From Planctomicrobium sp. (GTDB lineage Bacteria; Planctomycetota; Planctomycetia; Planctomycetales; Planctomycetaceae), in contig JAJDEL010000389.1 in the NCBI GenBank assembly GCA_029259835.1, forward strand, positions 1-7,368: a stretch of DNA of 7,368 nt, written 5' to 3'. The position numbers and the translations under genes were made by a program. Below are positions 6,524 to 7,368 of the stretch, piece after piece (positions within the stretch are counted from its first letter, which is position 1; the number at the start of each line of letters is the position of its first letter). The notes beneath the pieces were generated by a model, which was not told where the DNA came from, made no database searches, and saw only the letters and a program-made list of their open reading frames with translations.

Positions 6524-6591
6524 CGAGTTTCTACAGGCGACTAATTGAAAGATTTTTCTAAATCGAGATACTCATTGCAAATTGCCGAGTG
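6524..6591. other. 68-nt gap between the GT8-like and ABC ATPase genes
   Basis: The spacer is AT-rich. I see no clear hairpin with a T-run and no defensible promoter. The two genes are likely on the same transcript. Confidence 0.4.
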
Positions 6592-7368
6592 TTACATTTC
6601 GCCGAGAACTGCGCTGGCAACTTTCTGATAAACTCCATCTATATGCTTACCTAAAAAATGCATATATTTGACATTCGGCTTGTCGAGAATTGAACGATAA
6701 TGGGTTTTTCGAACGAAAAGTGGATACGTCTCAAAAGGCAAGGCGACATGAGGGATCGAACTGAAAGTATATCTCCAAATGCATTCGTCCGAATAGACTG
6801 GGACGTCAAGATTCGAGAATAAAATTTCGCTGGTGTCGATCAACATCTTTAATGTTAACTGGTTTCGGCGAAACCCAAATAAGCCTGAGTTGAAACATTC
6901 AATGACATTCAATTCTGGGAAAATTTCCTTTAGTCTTTGATGGTCAACATGAAGATTTGTATGCTTCGGACGAGCATAGAAAGAGCAACTGCTTGGGTCC
7001 TGTATCCACTCGATAATTTCAGTAGGTTCCTTGAGAAACAAAGTGTCAGAATCAAGGAAAATAATGGCCTCTCGTTCCGAAGTAAGATGCAGGTCAAATA
7101 TTTTTTTCGCCCACGCCCTTGCTTTTATTTGGTATTCATCTGGAAGGTTGAATCGAGATGAAAGTTTTGATCTCAATCTTCGTACCGTTTCAACGGCCGC
7201 GAGTTTTTGATCGATATCATCGTTGGAAACGATGCGGCAGCCAGGGATCTGTTTGTGAAATTTTTCAACGCAGGATTGATCGAATGTTCCGTCATCGTGA
7301 ATTACAACTGCAAAATCGGAAGTAAATCGCAAGAGCGACTTGATCGCTAGTATTGCCATCGTCACATC
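6592..7368 (-). CDS. GT-A glycosyltransferase, GT8-like, 5' end cut by the window edge
   Basis: The reading frame enters from the right edge and ends at TAA 6592-6594. About 258 codons are present. A GTG at 7365 and an ATG at 7359 are internal-looking, because the sequence DVTMAILAIKSLLRF resembles the first helix of such enzymes after a missing N-terminal strand, so the true start is probably beyond 7368. Features, counting from the GTG, are VVIHDDGTF (20-28), the metal-binding DSD in IIFLDSDTLFL (101-111), ECFNSGLFGF (156-165), similar to the NSG segment of GT8 enzymes, and a C-terminal HFLGKH (236-241), like the H-x2-G-x-K of that family. It probably adds a hexose to the cluster's glycan. 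It precedes the ABC ATPase gene by 68 nt on the same strand. The family call beyond GT-A is moderately sure, and the specificity is unknown. Confidence 0.82.
   Translation of the reverse strand, partial: DVTMAILAIKSLLRFTSDFAVVIHDDGTFDQSCVEKFHKQIPGCRIVSNDDIDQKLAAVETVRRLRSKLSSRFNLPDEYQIKARAWAKKIFDLHLTSEREAIIFLDSDTLFLKEPTEIIEWIQDPSSCSFYARPKHTNLHVDHQRLKEIFPELNVIECFNSGLFGFRRNQLTLKMLIDTSEILFSNLDVPVYSDECIWRYTFSSIPHVALPFETYPLFVRKTHYRSILDKPNVKYMHFLGKHIDGVYQKVASAVLGEM

Noticed and set aside
5963..6544. Plus-strand open frame of 193 codons
   Set aside because: It is antisense to the nucleotide-binding domain of the ABC ATPase, its length is explained by the GC-rich block there, and it shows no recognisable protein features.
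1..7368. CRISPR array, tRNA or rRNA, insertion sequence, toxin-antitoxin or defence system
   Set aside because: Reading both strands showed no regularly spaced repeats, no RNA gene core, no transposase frame or terminal inverted repeats, and no small paired genes. All intact genes fit glycan synthesis and export.

Overview
The window is a stretch of a surface-polysaccharide (O-antigen, capsule or exopolysaccharide type) biosynthesis and export cluster. Every gene I can support lies on the minus strand, so the reading order is from the right edge (about 7368) to the left edge (1). The mix of an ABC export ATPase of the Wzt/TagH kind, several glycosyltransferases, a hexapeptide acyltransferase, an FkbM methyltransferase, a sulfotransferase and a pyruvyltransferase remnant points to a bacterium with an elaborate decorated envelope glycan. 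Intermediate GC, weak Shine-Dalgarno signals and a sulfotransferase inside a glycan cluster would suit a planctomycete or another aquatic Gram-negative. That taxonomic guess is inference and not secure. TGA and TAA are both used as normal stops, so the standard bacterial code applies.

Layout in transcription order: a GT8-like glycosyltransferase cut by the right edge (6592 to 7368); the ABC ATPase with a Wzt-type C-terminal domain (5207-6523); a left-handed beta-helix acyltransferase that overlaps it by 4 nt (4632-5210); an FkbM-family methyltransferase (3707-4585); the truncated, nonsense-interrupted end of a polysaccharide pyruvyltransferase (about 3289-3741); a gap with a possible further gene scrap (about 3044-3288); a sulfotransferase (2204-3043); a GT2 glycosyltransferase (1141-2181); and a GT4 glycosyltransferase that runs off the left edge (1-1052). 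All intact genes are closely spaced, which suggests one operon. No promoter or convincing terminator can be defended.

Together the genes would add sugars (GT8-like, GT2, GT4), decorate the chain (O-acyl, probably O-methyl, sulfate, and formerly perhaps a pyruvate ketal) and energise export through an ABC transporter whose permease is not in this window. The Wzt-type C-terminal domain suggests recognition of a finished or capped chain.

The noteworthy biology is evolutionary. The pyruvyltransferase has lost its N-terminal part at a junction with the FkbM gene and carries an in-frame TGA. The ABC ATPase gene is compositionally mosaic, with a GC-rich nucleotide-binding core and a much AT-richer C-terminal part. 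I found no RNA genes, CRISPR array, insertion sequence or clearly new system.
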